Shown here: in pieces, positions 51,788 through 60,516 of the stretch
How the letters are laid out: each line of letters starts with the position of its first letter
Position numbering within the stretch: position 1 is the stretch's first letter
Origin: CAYWJA01 sp964458485
GTDB lineage: Bacteria > Patescibacteriota > Gracilibacteria > UM-FILTER-43-11
Direction: 5' to 3'
Length of the DNA: 60,868 bases
Assembly (NCBI GenBank): GCA_964458485.1
Contig: CAYWJA010000006.1
Coordinates: forward strand, 1 to 60,868
Notes under the pieces: generated by a model
Databases searched by the model: none
Told to the model about the DNA's origin: nothing
The model's input: only the letters and a program-made list of their open reading frames with translations
Translations under genes and position numbers: made by a program

Positions 51788-54700
51788 TTAAGTAAAAGTC
51801 TTTAAAGATCTCGCACGCGAAGGATGCCTTATTTTCCTGAGGCTTTTTGCTTCAATTTGCCTAATGCGATCTCTAGTTACTTCAAAATCCCGTCCAACTT
51901 CTTCTAAGGTTTGATCTTTACATCCCGGATTTATACCAAACCTTTGTCTAATTACTTTTTCTTCCCTTGTTGTTAATGTTGCAAGTACAGAACGTGTAAT
52001 TTCCCTCAGCTGATTCATAGCCACAACATGATCTGGTAATGATTGATGAATATTGGTAGGCTCTGCATGCAAAGAGTCTATTTCTTCATCAAATCCTTCT
52101 TCTGACGCTCTACACATTGTTATTCTTTCAAGCCTTTTTGTGTCATCCCCATCCAACAATAAGAATTCTGATCTGGATCTATTATCTCCTTGATAAGATT
52201 GAGCAATATGAGCCCGACGTGCATCTGCCTCATCCTTTATTTTAGCAAGTAATAGTATATGTTCCCACTTATGCTCTAGTTCTTTCATAACCCCTGCTAT
52301 CTCATAAATTTTAACACCTGCAATCTCGGCAGCTTCTTCGTAAGTAATTTCATATGCATCCGCACTACAACAGCCCATTTTACGTCTAGACCAAGAATTT
52401 CCACATTCTGAGGTGATATATGCGGCAATTCCCTTTAGATATCTTTTTACTACCCTGTAAGCTTCCGCAAATCGTAATTCCTTTGCAGGAATAGTAATCC
52501 CAGCAATTCCCTCAGGTGGAAGTTTTATGCTTACCCCCATTTCTTTTAATACTTCATCGTCTGTAACATCCTCTGCTGTCCTTTTTTGATTCCTCAAATC
52601 TTCCTCCATTCTTATCGCCCTTTCAGTCTCCCCATACACATAAACCGGCAAACGTACATTTCTTGATTCATCGCAAATCAACCTCTGCATGCGCTGAAAA
52701 CTTATCATCAAAACATAACCCGAAAGTCCTCCTCTAATTTTCTTTCTAGAAAGTACATGTAATACGCCATCAACGCCTGTGCTAACAAATGTACCTATAT
52801 CTGCTTCAACTGGGCACATCTTTTTAGCCATTTCTATTATTAGCGGTAAATATGCATGTATTAAAATTGATACAGCTTTAGGATCTTCTTTAATACTGCT
52901 AACTAATCTCCTTTCTTCGCTAAGAGTAAGCATTGGAGCAGATTTTGCAACTTCTTCCAATGAACTAATTGCATCAAAATCACCTTGTGCATCTTCTGCA
53001 AGTGATCCACTATCACTATCTGATTCTAAATTAAAATTTTGCTCGCTATCCCAACAATACTCAAGCCTTGAATCATAGCTATATATTAAATCATCTAAAA
53101 CTTCCTGCGTATCTTCTTTTATTCTTCGTAATTCAAGATTTGCATCTCTTATCGCTGCCGTATGCATCCTAATTATTTTTAGTATCAAACCCTTAGTAAT
53201 ATTTGTATTTTCAAGTACATTCAAATACCGCGCAATCATAGCACCCCTACTTATAAATCCAACTGGTTTTTCCCGTGCATCTTTTAATATTCTAGCCACC
53301 TCCCTCGTGGATCTAATAGATTTATAGCAGCTCAAATCATATACTACGTCCATTGGCGCTTTTCTCCTGCGCCCCCTCGCATATAAAACATTTGCAGTAT
53401 CTGAATATACTAATCTATCTTCTAATTCTGCAAAAAAATCTGGCTCAAAAAAGGTAGCATTAGAAAGAGGCATGTACTCTCGGGCAAATGGCTCACCTGT
53501 AGATTTATCGGTCATTGTACCAGGCAATACAGCATAAATATGAGCTGTTTTTTCGGTGGTTTCTGCATCAATACTTCCACCTCTTGCATTTGCCTGCCAA
53601 AATAATTGAGGAGACCACGTAACAGTACTGTTATAAATCACCTCTGTCTTAGGTATATGCAAACCACGACCTATTAATTTACTACCTATTAATAAATCTA
53701 CTTCACCATTTGCCAATTGTTCCTGTAAAGCCAGCCTACCCTCATCATCTAAATCGCCTGTATAGGCAGCTGCTCTTATACCCATTGCCCCCGCCATTGC
53801 TATGCACGCTTCCAGTAGTTTATTATTTCTAAAAACTATCATACCAGGCTGAAAGCCATCCCCCGTACTATGATTTTCTATGTAATGCTTTAATATTAAT
53901 TCAATCCATGTTGTACTTCTGATAAAATCATCCACACTTTCATCAGGAATATCTACATGATCTTTAATTTCACTCAAAGAAACGCCCATAGCTAAATCTA
54001 GAGTGAGGTCAGAAAAAACCATTTTAGGGGTAATGCCCATTCTTAAACATCTGGGTAGATCATCTGGCATACCAAGCCTGCTTATTTCATGGGGAAACAC
54101 ATCCTGAATTGTCTTCCCAGACCCTTGCTCCTCTGTAGCGCTCATACCAATAATAGGAATACCATGTTTACTAGCTAATTCCCTCAAATAGCCTCTTCTG
54201 GCTTCGCTTAAGCCATTAATATCAGCCTCATCAACTATAATTAAATCAACGGAATTCCAATCCATATCTCCTTTATTGGATTCGAAATAAGTAACAATAA
54301 TATCTTCTTGATTCTCCACCTTGCCTCCAAAACATTGACCAATGCTCCTTCTTTCATCTTCATCAAGAGTTTCTTCATGTGCCCTAAAGGTCTCTATTAT
54401 ATTTACGCCTTTGTTAAGAGCCATAACAACAGTCCGTCCACCCACCATTTTACTCAACATAACAGCTACATTGGTTTTACCCGTACCTCCAGGATGAACG
54501 ATATGTCCCATTAATTCATCTTTTAAAAGCCCACTTGCAATAAATCTTTCAAAACCTATGGCAGCCATTCTTTGTGTAGGCCTAAGATCATTGCCAGCAA
54601 GCTTTTCTTCTTCTATACCCTCTATGTATCTCCGTGCAAAATCTAAGACTGCAAGTCTTCTATACACTCCTTTGTTAATTTGTGACTCATCCAATTCTAA

Positions 54701-54883
54701 AGAAGCATCTTCGTCAAAATGGCTTAATTCGGCACGAACTCTTTCTAGAACAGGATCATTATCTGAATCCGATAACCCTGATATCTCTTCAGGTAAATCA
54801 GTACCCTCAGATAACAATTCGCCCTCATCATAATTAGTGTCTAAAACATCTCCTTCTTGTGGCTTATATGGTTTATGGGGCAT
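51788..54883 (-). CDS. Fusion of SF2 helicase with sigma-70 family domains
   Basis: 1031 residues, one frame. The N-terminal half is an SF2 helicase: Walker A PGGTGKT (131-137), DEAD box VDEAD (217-221), SAT (248-250), motif V region IGSKLIGRGLHIP (399-411), motif VI-like QANARGGS (430-437). A linker with acidic repeats (~600-650) leads to sigma-70 domains: region 2 about 650-750 (LTLSEERRLVSSIKED..., ending RNVRLPVYVYGE), a middle part 765-880 and region 4 about 960-1026 (LTTREEKVIRQRFGI, TLEEVGRDFEVTRDRIRQIE, LRKIRHPSR), close to RpoD. The helicase is nearest restriction/phage-type SF2 enzymes by its layout. I know of no described helicase-sigma fusion of this kind. Confidence 0.9.
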   Translation of the reverse strand: MPHKPYKPQEGDVLDTNYDEGELLSEGTDLPEEISGLSDSDNDPVLERVRAELSHFDEDASLELDESQINKGVYRRLAVLDFARRYIEGIEEEKLAGNDLRPTQRMAAIGFERFIASGLLKDELMGHIVHPGGTGKTNVAVMLSKMVGGRTVVMALNKGVNIIETFRAHEETLDEDERRSIGQCFGGKVENQEDIIVTYFESNKGDMDWNSVDLIIVDEADINGLSEARRGYLRELASKHGIPIIGMSATEEQGSGKTIQDVFPHEISRLGMPDDLPRCLRMGITPKMVFSDLTLDLAMGVSLSEIKDHVDIPDESVDDFIRSTTWIELILKHYIENHSTGDGFQPGMIVFRNNKLLEACIAMAGAMGIRAAAYTGDLDDEGRLALQEQLANGEVDLLIGSKLIGRGLHIPKTEVIYNSTVTWSPQLFWQANARGGSIDAETTEKTAHIYAVLPGTMTDKSTGEPFAREYMPLSNATFFEPDFFAELEDRLVYSDTANVLYARGRRRKAPMDVVYDLSCYKSIRSTREVARILKDAREKPVGFISRGAMIARYLNVLENTNITKGLILKIIRMHTAAIRDANLELRRIKEDTQEVLDDLIYSYDSRLEYCWDSEQNFNLESDSDSGSLAEDAQGDFDAISSLEEVAKSAPMLTLSEERRLVSSIKEDPKAVSILIHAYLPLIIEMAKKMCPVEADIGTFVSTGVDGVLHVLSRKKIRGGLSGYVLMISFQRMQRLICDESRNVRLPVYVYGETERAIRMEEDLRNQKRTAEDVTDDEVLKEMGVSIKLPPEGIAGITIPAKELRFAEAYRVVKRYLKGIAAYITSECGNSWSRRKMGCCSADAYEITYEEAAEIAGVKIYEIAGVMKELEHKWEHILLLAKIKDEADARRAHIAQSYQGDNRSRSEFLLLDGDDTKRLERITMCRASEEGFDEEIDSLHAEPTNIHQSLPDHVVAMNQLREITRSVLATLTTREEKVIRQRFGINPGCKDQTLEEVGRDFEVTRDRIRQIEAKSLRKIRHPSRARSLKTFT

Positions 54884-54962
54884 GCATTATTAATAAAATT
54901 ATAAGCAGAAGTAGATTATATACAAAAAAAACAAATATGTCTAATTATTTATATTAAAAACA

Positions 54963-55082
54963 ATGGTGGGTCAGCTTAAGGCAAAGAAGTACACATTACA
55001 AAAAATGAAGAAATATGCGGAAAAATCCGGTAATCATCAGTTTAAGGAGCATGTTACGAATCTGATGGGGCAGATTAAATAA
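54963..55082 (+). pseudogene. Remnant of a second 50606-type gene (3' end only)
   Basis: The 40-codon frame MVGQLKAKKYTLQKMKKYAE... ending GQIK then TAA matches residues ~351-389 of the protein at 50606 with many silent and a few conservative changes. Nothing upstream matches except a short TTAAAAAC word. It lies just downstream of the helicase-sigma gene's start, in the opposite direction, and 57 nt before tRNA-Lys. Confidence 0.88.
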
Positions 55083-55138
55083 TCATTTGACTTTTAAGTC
55101 TCACGCTTTTAAAATAACTGGGCAATTTGAATGAATGT

Positions 55139-55214
55139 GGGTGTTTAGCTCAGTTGGTAGAGCAGTAGCCTTTTAAGCTATTGGCCCAGGGTTCGAGTCC
55201 CTGAACACCCACCA
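55139..55214 (+). tRNA. tRNA-Lys (anticodon TTT), CCA encoded
   Basis: Acceptor stem GGGTGTT / AACACCC, D-loop AGCTCAGTTGGTAGAGC, anticodon loop CTTTTAA, T arm GGTTCGAGTCC, discriminator A then encoded CCA. 73 nt plus CCA. It is on the plus strand; the nearest gene downstream is convergent (55366, minus). Confidence 0.97.
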
Positions 55215-55365
55215 CCCAAAATCTTGTTTCAGTCTACAAATTCTCTTTCATATAATTCTGAAAAATTGTAAAGATTTTTTTGGTGAATTTATATTTCACC
55301 TAGCGTAACTATGCCTTAGGAACAGATTGGGAAGCATCCTTTAGGCTAGATTAAGTTATCTATCA

Positions 55366-56214
55366 CTATAGCTTCTCTATATGAAGATAGGGTGTTACAT
55401 CTCCCATTGTATGAGAACGTCCATTAGGATCTGTCTCTTGCAAGGCAGCATAACAATTAGCACGACTCTGCCTTATTAAATCGGTAAGCATGGGATGATC
55501 TTCGGGCAATCTGCATAACAAATCTTCATCTAGCATAGCTTGACCACCTGATTTTAATATACGAATAGTTTCTCGAATAATTTCTAAATGTCTTTCATAA
55601 TCAGGAAATTTATCAGGAACAGATGGTCCGCCCCACGATATAAATGATCCTGCAAATGGGTCTGCGGGAGTGGTAAGAAACCTATAAAGTTCTATAGTCT
55701 CCCTATTTACAGCCATATGAGGGAGAAGTTGAATACTAAAGGCAACATCAGCTGACCCATCTTCCATGGGAATTCCTTGTGTTAAATCACTGGCTTCGAA
55801 TCGAACCCCTTCTTTTTGCCCAAACGGATTTTGATCGTCAGACGCCTTACAAATATCAAAAGCACGAACTTGTACATTATTTGGTCCGTATTCATCTACA
55901 AGCTCATGAGCAGCTCTGGCAATAGGTCCCGCACCCAAATCAACAACCAACAAAGGATCTAATTTAGTTCTATTTGCTAACATCTGCTCAATCAAGGCAC
56001 GTAATTTTCCATTAAAAATTCCACGATCTATAAAATCGAAACTCCTATCTGTTAGTCGGAAAGATTCTTTGTCCTTCCCATTAGCCAAAAATTTTCCCCA
56101 CATAGTTTTACCATCTTCTCCTGTAAACCCATAGCCTGGTGGAGCTACTAAGGAACTTCTGTCATATTCTGGAGGGGGAGTGTCATCATGTGGACCAAAT
56201 ATACTTGGCATCAA
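55366..56214 (-). CDS. SAM-dependent methyltransferase-like protein
   Basis: 282 residues. LLVVDLGAGPIARAAHELV (about 88-106) is the SAM motif, VRAFDICKASDDQN the second-strand acidic residue and SADVAFSIQLLPHM the next motif. The N-terminal ~70 residues are polar (PSIFGPHDDTPPPEYD). It has its own promoter (56254). Substrate unknown. Confidence 0.78.
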   Translation of the reverse strand: MMPSIFGPHDDTPPPEYDRSSLVAPPGYGFTGEDGKTMWGKFLANGKDKESFRLTDRSFDFIDRGIFNGKLRALIEQMLANRTKLDPLLVVDLGAGPIARAAHELVDEYGPNNVQVRAFDICKASDDQNPFGQKEGVRFEASDLTQGIPMEDGSADVAFSIQLLPHMAVNRETIELYRFLTTPADPFAGSFISWGGPSVPDKFPDYERHLEIIRETIRILKSGGQAMLDEDLLCRLPEDHPMLTDLIRQSRANCYAALQETDPNGRSHTMGDVTPYLHIEKL

Positions 56215-56253
56215 TTTAAGTTATTAGTGTAAAATCAAAAAAACATGATCTTT

Positions 56254-56282
56254 ATCATATATATCTTTGACCTACTTGTCAA
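56254..56282 (-). promoter_or_regulatory. Promoter of the 55366 methyltransferase
   Basis: TTGACA, 17 nt, TATGAT on the minus strand, about 40 nt before the ATG. Confidence 0.7.
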
Positions 56283-56304
56283 TATAGTATTATATATCTA
56301 AAAT

Positions 56305-57126
56305 TCACCCCATCGTCTCAGCATACAGACGCATTTTAGGGATGGCTTTATCGAATAGGTACTTAATAAACCTTCTAACTACATTAGCCTCTGCGTCAAA
56401 TTGAGTTTCAAATCCAAAACTTTCAAGTAATGCACTTAAAGATGTATCTTGAGCCTCTTGAATCCTTGATAAAATTTTCGTTAAAATACGCCCTTTTAGT
56501 CCCGTCCGATCAAGATTATACATACGAGTGTCACATTGCTCAATCACACCCTCCTTCGCAATAGTATCACCTTTATTTATACCTAACTGAGGCAAATCTG
56601 TCTTTGCTGTTATATCGGATTGAGGAACCAATAAATTAGCAATTTCCGGATTAATTGGTTCCATACGTGGGTCGGCTACAGGTGGAAACATTTTAAGAAT
56701 TTGACCACCAAGCATGTCAAACCCTGATTTATGCCTTGCACGTATCTCCTGTCCTTGCAAAAACAATTCGTATAATTGTCTTTGTAAATCTTCACTATGA
56801 TATAAATCTGCATATGTTAGAGAGTGAGCTCCTTCAAATAATGGCTGCCTTAATAAATAAGCAACTTGATCGCGTACCTGGGTGCCGTTTTGAACCAATA
56901 CATCTGCATGAATTTCTGTTGGCACAACTAAAACTCCACTTTGGCGCATTAAATCCAAATCCCTTTCTGCTGCTTCAGCGTTCATTACCTGCCATACCCT
57001 GCCGAATGTACTCGGAATTTTATGAACCAGACCTTTTTCACCATCTAGCCAAACTTTATGCTCAGAACCTTTTGTAAAATCACCTTCTAGCTCAACAACG
57101 CCTTCGGAATTTGGCATCTCAGACAT
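56305..57126 (-). CDS. Protein of unknown function, possibly kinase-like fold
   Basis: 273 residues. VWLDGEKGLVHKIPSTFGR (a Lys after a glycine-poor loop), AERDLDLMRQSGVLVVPTEI, and CDTRMYNLDRTG (like the D-x-R-x-x-N line of kinase-like folds) suggest a remote protein-kinase or aminoglycoside-phosphotransferase fold, but key loops are not clear. It is 3 nt from the queG stop and so likely in the same operon. Low certainty about function. Confidence 0.65.
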   Translation of the reverse strand: MSEMPNSEGVVELEGDFTKGSEHKVWLDGEKGLVHKIPSTFGRVWQVMNAEAAERDLDLMRQSGVLVVPTEIHADVLVQNGTQVRDQVAYLLRQPLFEGAHSLTYADLYHSEDLQRQLYELFLQGQEIRARHKSGFDMLGGQILKMFPPVADPRMEPINPEIANLLVPQSDITAKTDLPQLGINKGDTIAKEGVIEQCDTRMYNLDRTGLKGRILTKILSRIQEAQDTSLSALLESFGFETQFDAEANVVRRFIKYLFDKAIPKMRLYAETMG

Positions 57127-57128
57127 AT

Positions 57129-58194
57129 TTATAAATTGGATAATTCATTTATTGCCCACTTGGCGTGGATTGTGATCATATCATCTTTCTCACTTTTGAT
57201 CAATTCTTCTAAGGTAGGAATTAAACTTTTATCCCCACTATTACCCACCACCACACATGCATTGCGAATTAAACCACGCCTTTTTGCGCGCATTAATGGA
57301 GTTCCTGCAAACTTTTTTAAGAATTCTTCATCGGTTTTAATAGATAATATTTCTCGTAAATCCACGTACCCCCCTACGCCAAAATCGGATTTTAATGCTT
57401 CTATTGTAACTTCCTGCTTATGCGCTCTGCCGATATTAAATGGGCAAACCTCCTGGCAAGCATCACATCCAAAAATACGATTACCAATCTTATAACGAAG
57501 CTCTTCCGGAATTTCTCCTTTATTTTCAATAGTTAAATAAGATATACACTTTCGCGCATCCACAACCCCTGAGGAAACAAGTGCGCCAGTTGGGCAATTA
57601 TTTTTACATTGCTGGCAATTACCGCAATTCGGCATTAATCTGTTATCAGTAGGCTCTAGTTCTAAATTAGTTAAAATCGATGCAATAAAAAAATAACTAC
57701 CCTTAGAAGGATCGATTATGCAACTATTTTTACCAAAAAACCCAAGCCCCGCGCTTTCAGCAAGAACCCGATCAACAGTTGGTCCACTATCTACGGAAAC
57801 ATATGTTTCGACTTTCGGTTCTCGATTATCGATTTGCGATTTAAGCCATTTTGATAATTCAACAAGCTTCTTTTTAAGTACTTTATGATAATCCTTTCCT
57901 CTTGCATACCGAGCAACCAAACCTTGAGACTCGCACTCGCACTTGAGACTTTTAGAATAAATACTTCCCAAAACAATAACCGACTTAACATCAGGTAATT
58001 TCGAAGTAGGGCAAAACCGATCCTCTTTCATCCTATTAAGGTAATCCATATTAGCCTCGAACCCTTTTTTAACCCATTCTTCAAATATTTTTTCATGTTT
58101 TTTCAGATTTTTTTCTGACTTTTTCAAACTCAACTACCCCAAACATGGACCATCCTTGCTCTTTTATAAATTTTTCTAATTCGTACTTATTCAT
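57129..58194 (-). pseudogene. queG: Epoxyqueuosine reductase, frameshifted
   Basis: Reduces epoxyqueuosine to queuosine in tRNA. Cobalamin-binding and two 4Fe-4S motifs are present: CGNCQQCKNNCPTGAL and CDACQEVCPFN, plus a HEAT-like tail. The true start is ATG at 58194 (MNKYELEKFIKEQGWS), but this frame runs into a stop shortly after a T7 run (58108-58114 on the plus strand); the rest is in the +1 frame. A one-base slip in the homopolymer (sequencing or transcription) restores the protein. Two translated repeat words lie inside (57921-57952 and 57811-57842). Confidence 0.85.
57921..57952. repeat. Repeat C fragment in frame inside queG
   Basis: CCTTGAGACTCGCACTCGCA / ACTTGAGAC words as in the intergenic C family, read as SLKCECESQGL. 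A second low-complexity word (GGTTCTCGATTATCGATTTG, 57818-57837) is read as SQIDNREPKV. Confidence 0.75.
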
Positions 58195-58252
58195 AAAAAT
58201 TACTGTATTACTCTTTAAATATACATTAAAATATGCTATAATATATAGATAA

Positions 58253-58385
58253 TATTTCGCAATTCGTATTTCTGAATTCGCATTGTTATGTTTCATTTGA
58301 CATTCTGCATTTACCAGCTAATCCAGATGCCAAATGGTCGAATACTAAATGTGAATGCGAAATCAGAAATACGAAATCCAAAATA
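58253..58385. repeat. Repeat family A, copy 9
   Basis: Arms TTTCGCAATTCGTATTTCTG and GAATGCGAAATCAGAAATAC, in the divergent gap between queG and the K+ channel gene. Confidence 0.85.
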
Positions 58386-58392
58386 AAATAAC

Positions 58393-58974
58393 GTGCCTCG
58401 TACAAAAAAATTAAAAGATAGTGTAAAATTTTTATTTGCAGCAATTGCCGCTCTTGTTTCATTTGGAACAGTTTTATTTAGCATATTAGAGGGATGGAGC
58501 CTGCTTGATTCTTTTTATTTTGTAACAATGACAGCAACAACTGTTGGCTACGGAGACCTTGTGCCTACAAACTCTTTAAGTAAGCTAATCACTATTTGTT
58601 ATGCTTATGCAATAGTGCCTTTTGTTCTATATGCATTTACAGTTATTGCAAAATATGAAACTGAACGTGTTAGCAGGCAAGTTCATGGCATACAAAGAAA
58701 ACAAGTGGAACAAGAAGGAGAAATTGAAAAAACAGAACGCAAAATTAAAGCACAAAAACGACTTATGAAAGAACAGCAGGAAATATTAGATAAGCAAGAG
58801 CGCCGGATGAAAAAACAAGCTAAAATTAACAAAGAACAGGAGGAAGAACTAGAAGGTCAGGAGAGAAAAATTAAAAAGAATACAAAAGAAATAAAAGAGC
58901 ATGATGAAGAACTTGAAGTTGTAGAAGATATTGTGGAGGATGAAATGGCTAAAAAGTTGGTAAAAAGTAAATAA
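58393..58974 (+). CDS. Two-helix potassium channel with long C-terminal coiled coil
   Basis: 193 residues from a GTG start. Two membrane helices (about 10-30 and 65-85) flank the pore with filter TVGYGD (about 51-56). The second half (from ~95) is a heptad-rich coiled coil (EGEIEKTERKIKAQKRLMKE...). Channels of this type are homotetramers; the coiled coil could hold the tetramer or bind a partner. No RCK domain is present. Confidence 0.9.
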   Translation: MPRTKKLKDSVKFLFAAIAALVSFGTVLFSILEGWSLLDSFYFVTMTATTVGYGDLVPTNSLSKLITICYAYAIVPFVLYAFTVIAKYETERVSRQVHGIQRKQVEQEGEIEKTERKIKAQKRLMKEQQEILDKQERRMKKQAKINKEQEEELEGQERKIKKNTKEIKEHDEELEVVEDIVEDEMAKKLVKSK

Positions 58975-58978
58975 TTTT

Positions 58979-59028
58979 TAGTCTCAAACCTTGCCTGTTG
59001 GTAGGCAGGGTTCGTACTTGAGGCTTAT
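58979..59028. repeat. Repeat C-like hairpin after the channel gene
   Basis: AGTCTCAA, then ACCTTGCC / GGCAGGGT stem, then TTGAGGCT; likely also the terminator of the channel gene. Confidence 0.7.
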
Positions 59029-59034
59029 TTCAAT

Positions 59035-59064
59035 TTGACAATTTAAAGGTTTTCATCGTATTAT
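59035..59064 (+). promoter_or_regulatory. Promoter of the second GC-rich gene
   Basis: TTGACA, 18 nt, TATTAT. The leader to the ATG is about 180 nt and contains a CCGCC-CTAAAAA-GGCGG hairpin near 59168-59184. Confidence 0.72.
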
Positions 59065-59248
59065 AGCGCCCCGATGTGAGTTTTCACTGTATCTTCACTA
59101 TATCCATTAGTGGCGGATGCGTGTTTTCACATCATGATCATTAACTCTCTCTGTTTTTTTTAGCCTAACCGCCCTAAAAAGGCGGTGTAACAGATATACC
59201 CAAACTTACCGCAAAGTCGTCGTATGGAAAACGGCGCAGGAGGTAGAT

Positions 59249-59665
<417 letters not shown>

Positions 59666-59726
59666 GCCCCATGCCCCCCTCAAAAGGGGCCAGGAGTAGC
59701 AGTACCTATAAACAGAGAGAAAATAT

Positions 59727-59770
59727 ATCCCGGATAATGCGCGTGCCATGCGTGTCGTCCGGGATTTTTT
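59727..59770 (+). terminator. Terminator of the second GC-rich gene
   Basis: ATCCCGGA pairs with TCCGGGAT, followed by six T; an earlier CCCCT-CAAA-AGGGG hairpin lies at 59675-59690. Confidence 0.8.
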
Positions 59771-59787
59771 ATATATGCTGAAAAAAC

Positions 59788-59822
59788 CCATGGGAGATCC
59801 AATAGGTGATCCAATTGGAACT
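59788..59822. repeat. Repeat family E, left of the S23-like gene
   Basis: GGAGATCCAATAGGTGATCC then AATTGG; the inverse words lie at 60207-60275 on the other side of the gene. Confidence 0.75.
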
Positions 59823-59824
59823 AT

Positions 59825-60199
59825 TTAAAGATTGTGTTTTTTGCGATGATAATTACGATAATTCACAATACGAATTGATAAATCTTTATAACTTTTATAA
59901 AAATATTCAAATCGCTCTTTAGTGAAATAACCATCATCAAAAAGTGTCTGTATATGATTTTGAGTTTCGTCACTAGATCCAATCGCAATACTTAAAAAAC
60001 GAATAAAATCTTTTGGATAAAATCTACGACCATATCCCTCAGAAATATTCGCTGACACTGAAGATGCTGACCTTTTAATTTGCTGAATATCACTAATAGC
60101 CCAATTATTAGGAATCAGACTAACTTCTTTATATATTTCCCTTCTTAATTTAACTGAAATTTTATAAATTCTTAATTCTTCTACATTCACTAAATTCAC
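59825..60199 (-). CDS. Four-helix bundle protein (S23/intervening-sequence family)
   Basis: 124 residues. LRIYKISVKLRREIYK opening, IKRSASSVSANISEGYGR and FLSIAIGSSDETQNHIQTL are typical of the S23/IVP four-helix bundle family, first known from rRNA intervening sequences. The molecular role is not known. It stands alone, bracketed by E repeats in inverted order, close to the 16S gene. Confidence 0.9.
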   Translation of the reverse strand: MNLVNVEELRIYKISVKLRREIYKEVSLIPNNWAISDIQQIKRSASSVSANISEGYGRRFYPKDFIRFLSIAIGSSDETQNHIQTLFDDGYFTKERFEYFYKSYKDLSIRIVNYRNYHRKKHNL

Positions 60200-60206
60200 T
60201 TTTAAA

Positions 60207-60275
60207 TACTAATAAATCCCCTATTGGATCCCCGCGACGAAGGAGTCGATCCTCCATTGGATCCCCAATAGGTAT
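60207..60275. repeat. Repeat family E, right of the S23-like gene
   Basis: CCCTATTGGATCCCC, then a GACGAAGGAGTCGATCC stretch, then CCATTGGATCCCCAATAGG; the inverse of 59788-59822. Confidence 0.75.
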
Positions 60276-60320
60276 TACATCCTAAATGCAGTAAAGAAAT
60301 TCTTAAAACTGTCGACCTAT

Positions 60321-60508
60321 CCACTCCTCACTACGTTCGTCGTATTTCGTAATTCGCATTTCTGATTTCGCAATCAAATTTAATATTTTTCATTTAGCAA
60401 TTATCTAATTAGTTAGTAAATGCAAAATGTTAAATGTAAAAATGACAATGCAAAATCTGAAATCTGAAATGCAAAATCGAACGACGAGCGAAGCGAGGAG
60501 TGAATGAG
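60321..60508. repeat. Repeat family A, copy 10, with extended arms
   Basis: The A core (about 60345-60480) is flanked by CACTCCTCACTACGTTCGTCG and CGACGAGCGAAGCGAGGAGTG, giving a ~185-nt inverted repeat just after the 16S 3' end. Confidence 0.85.
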
Positions 60509-60516
60509 TTCTCCTT

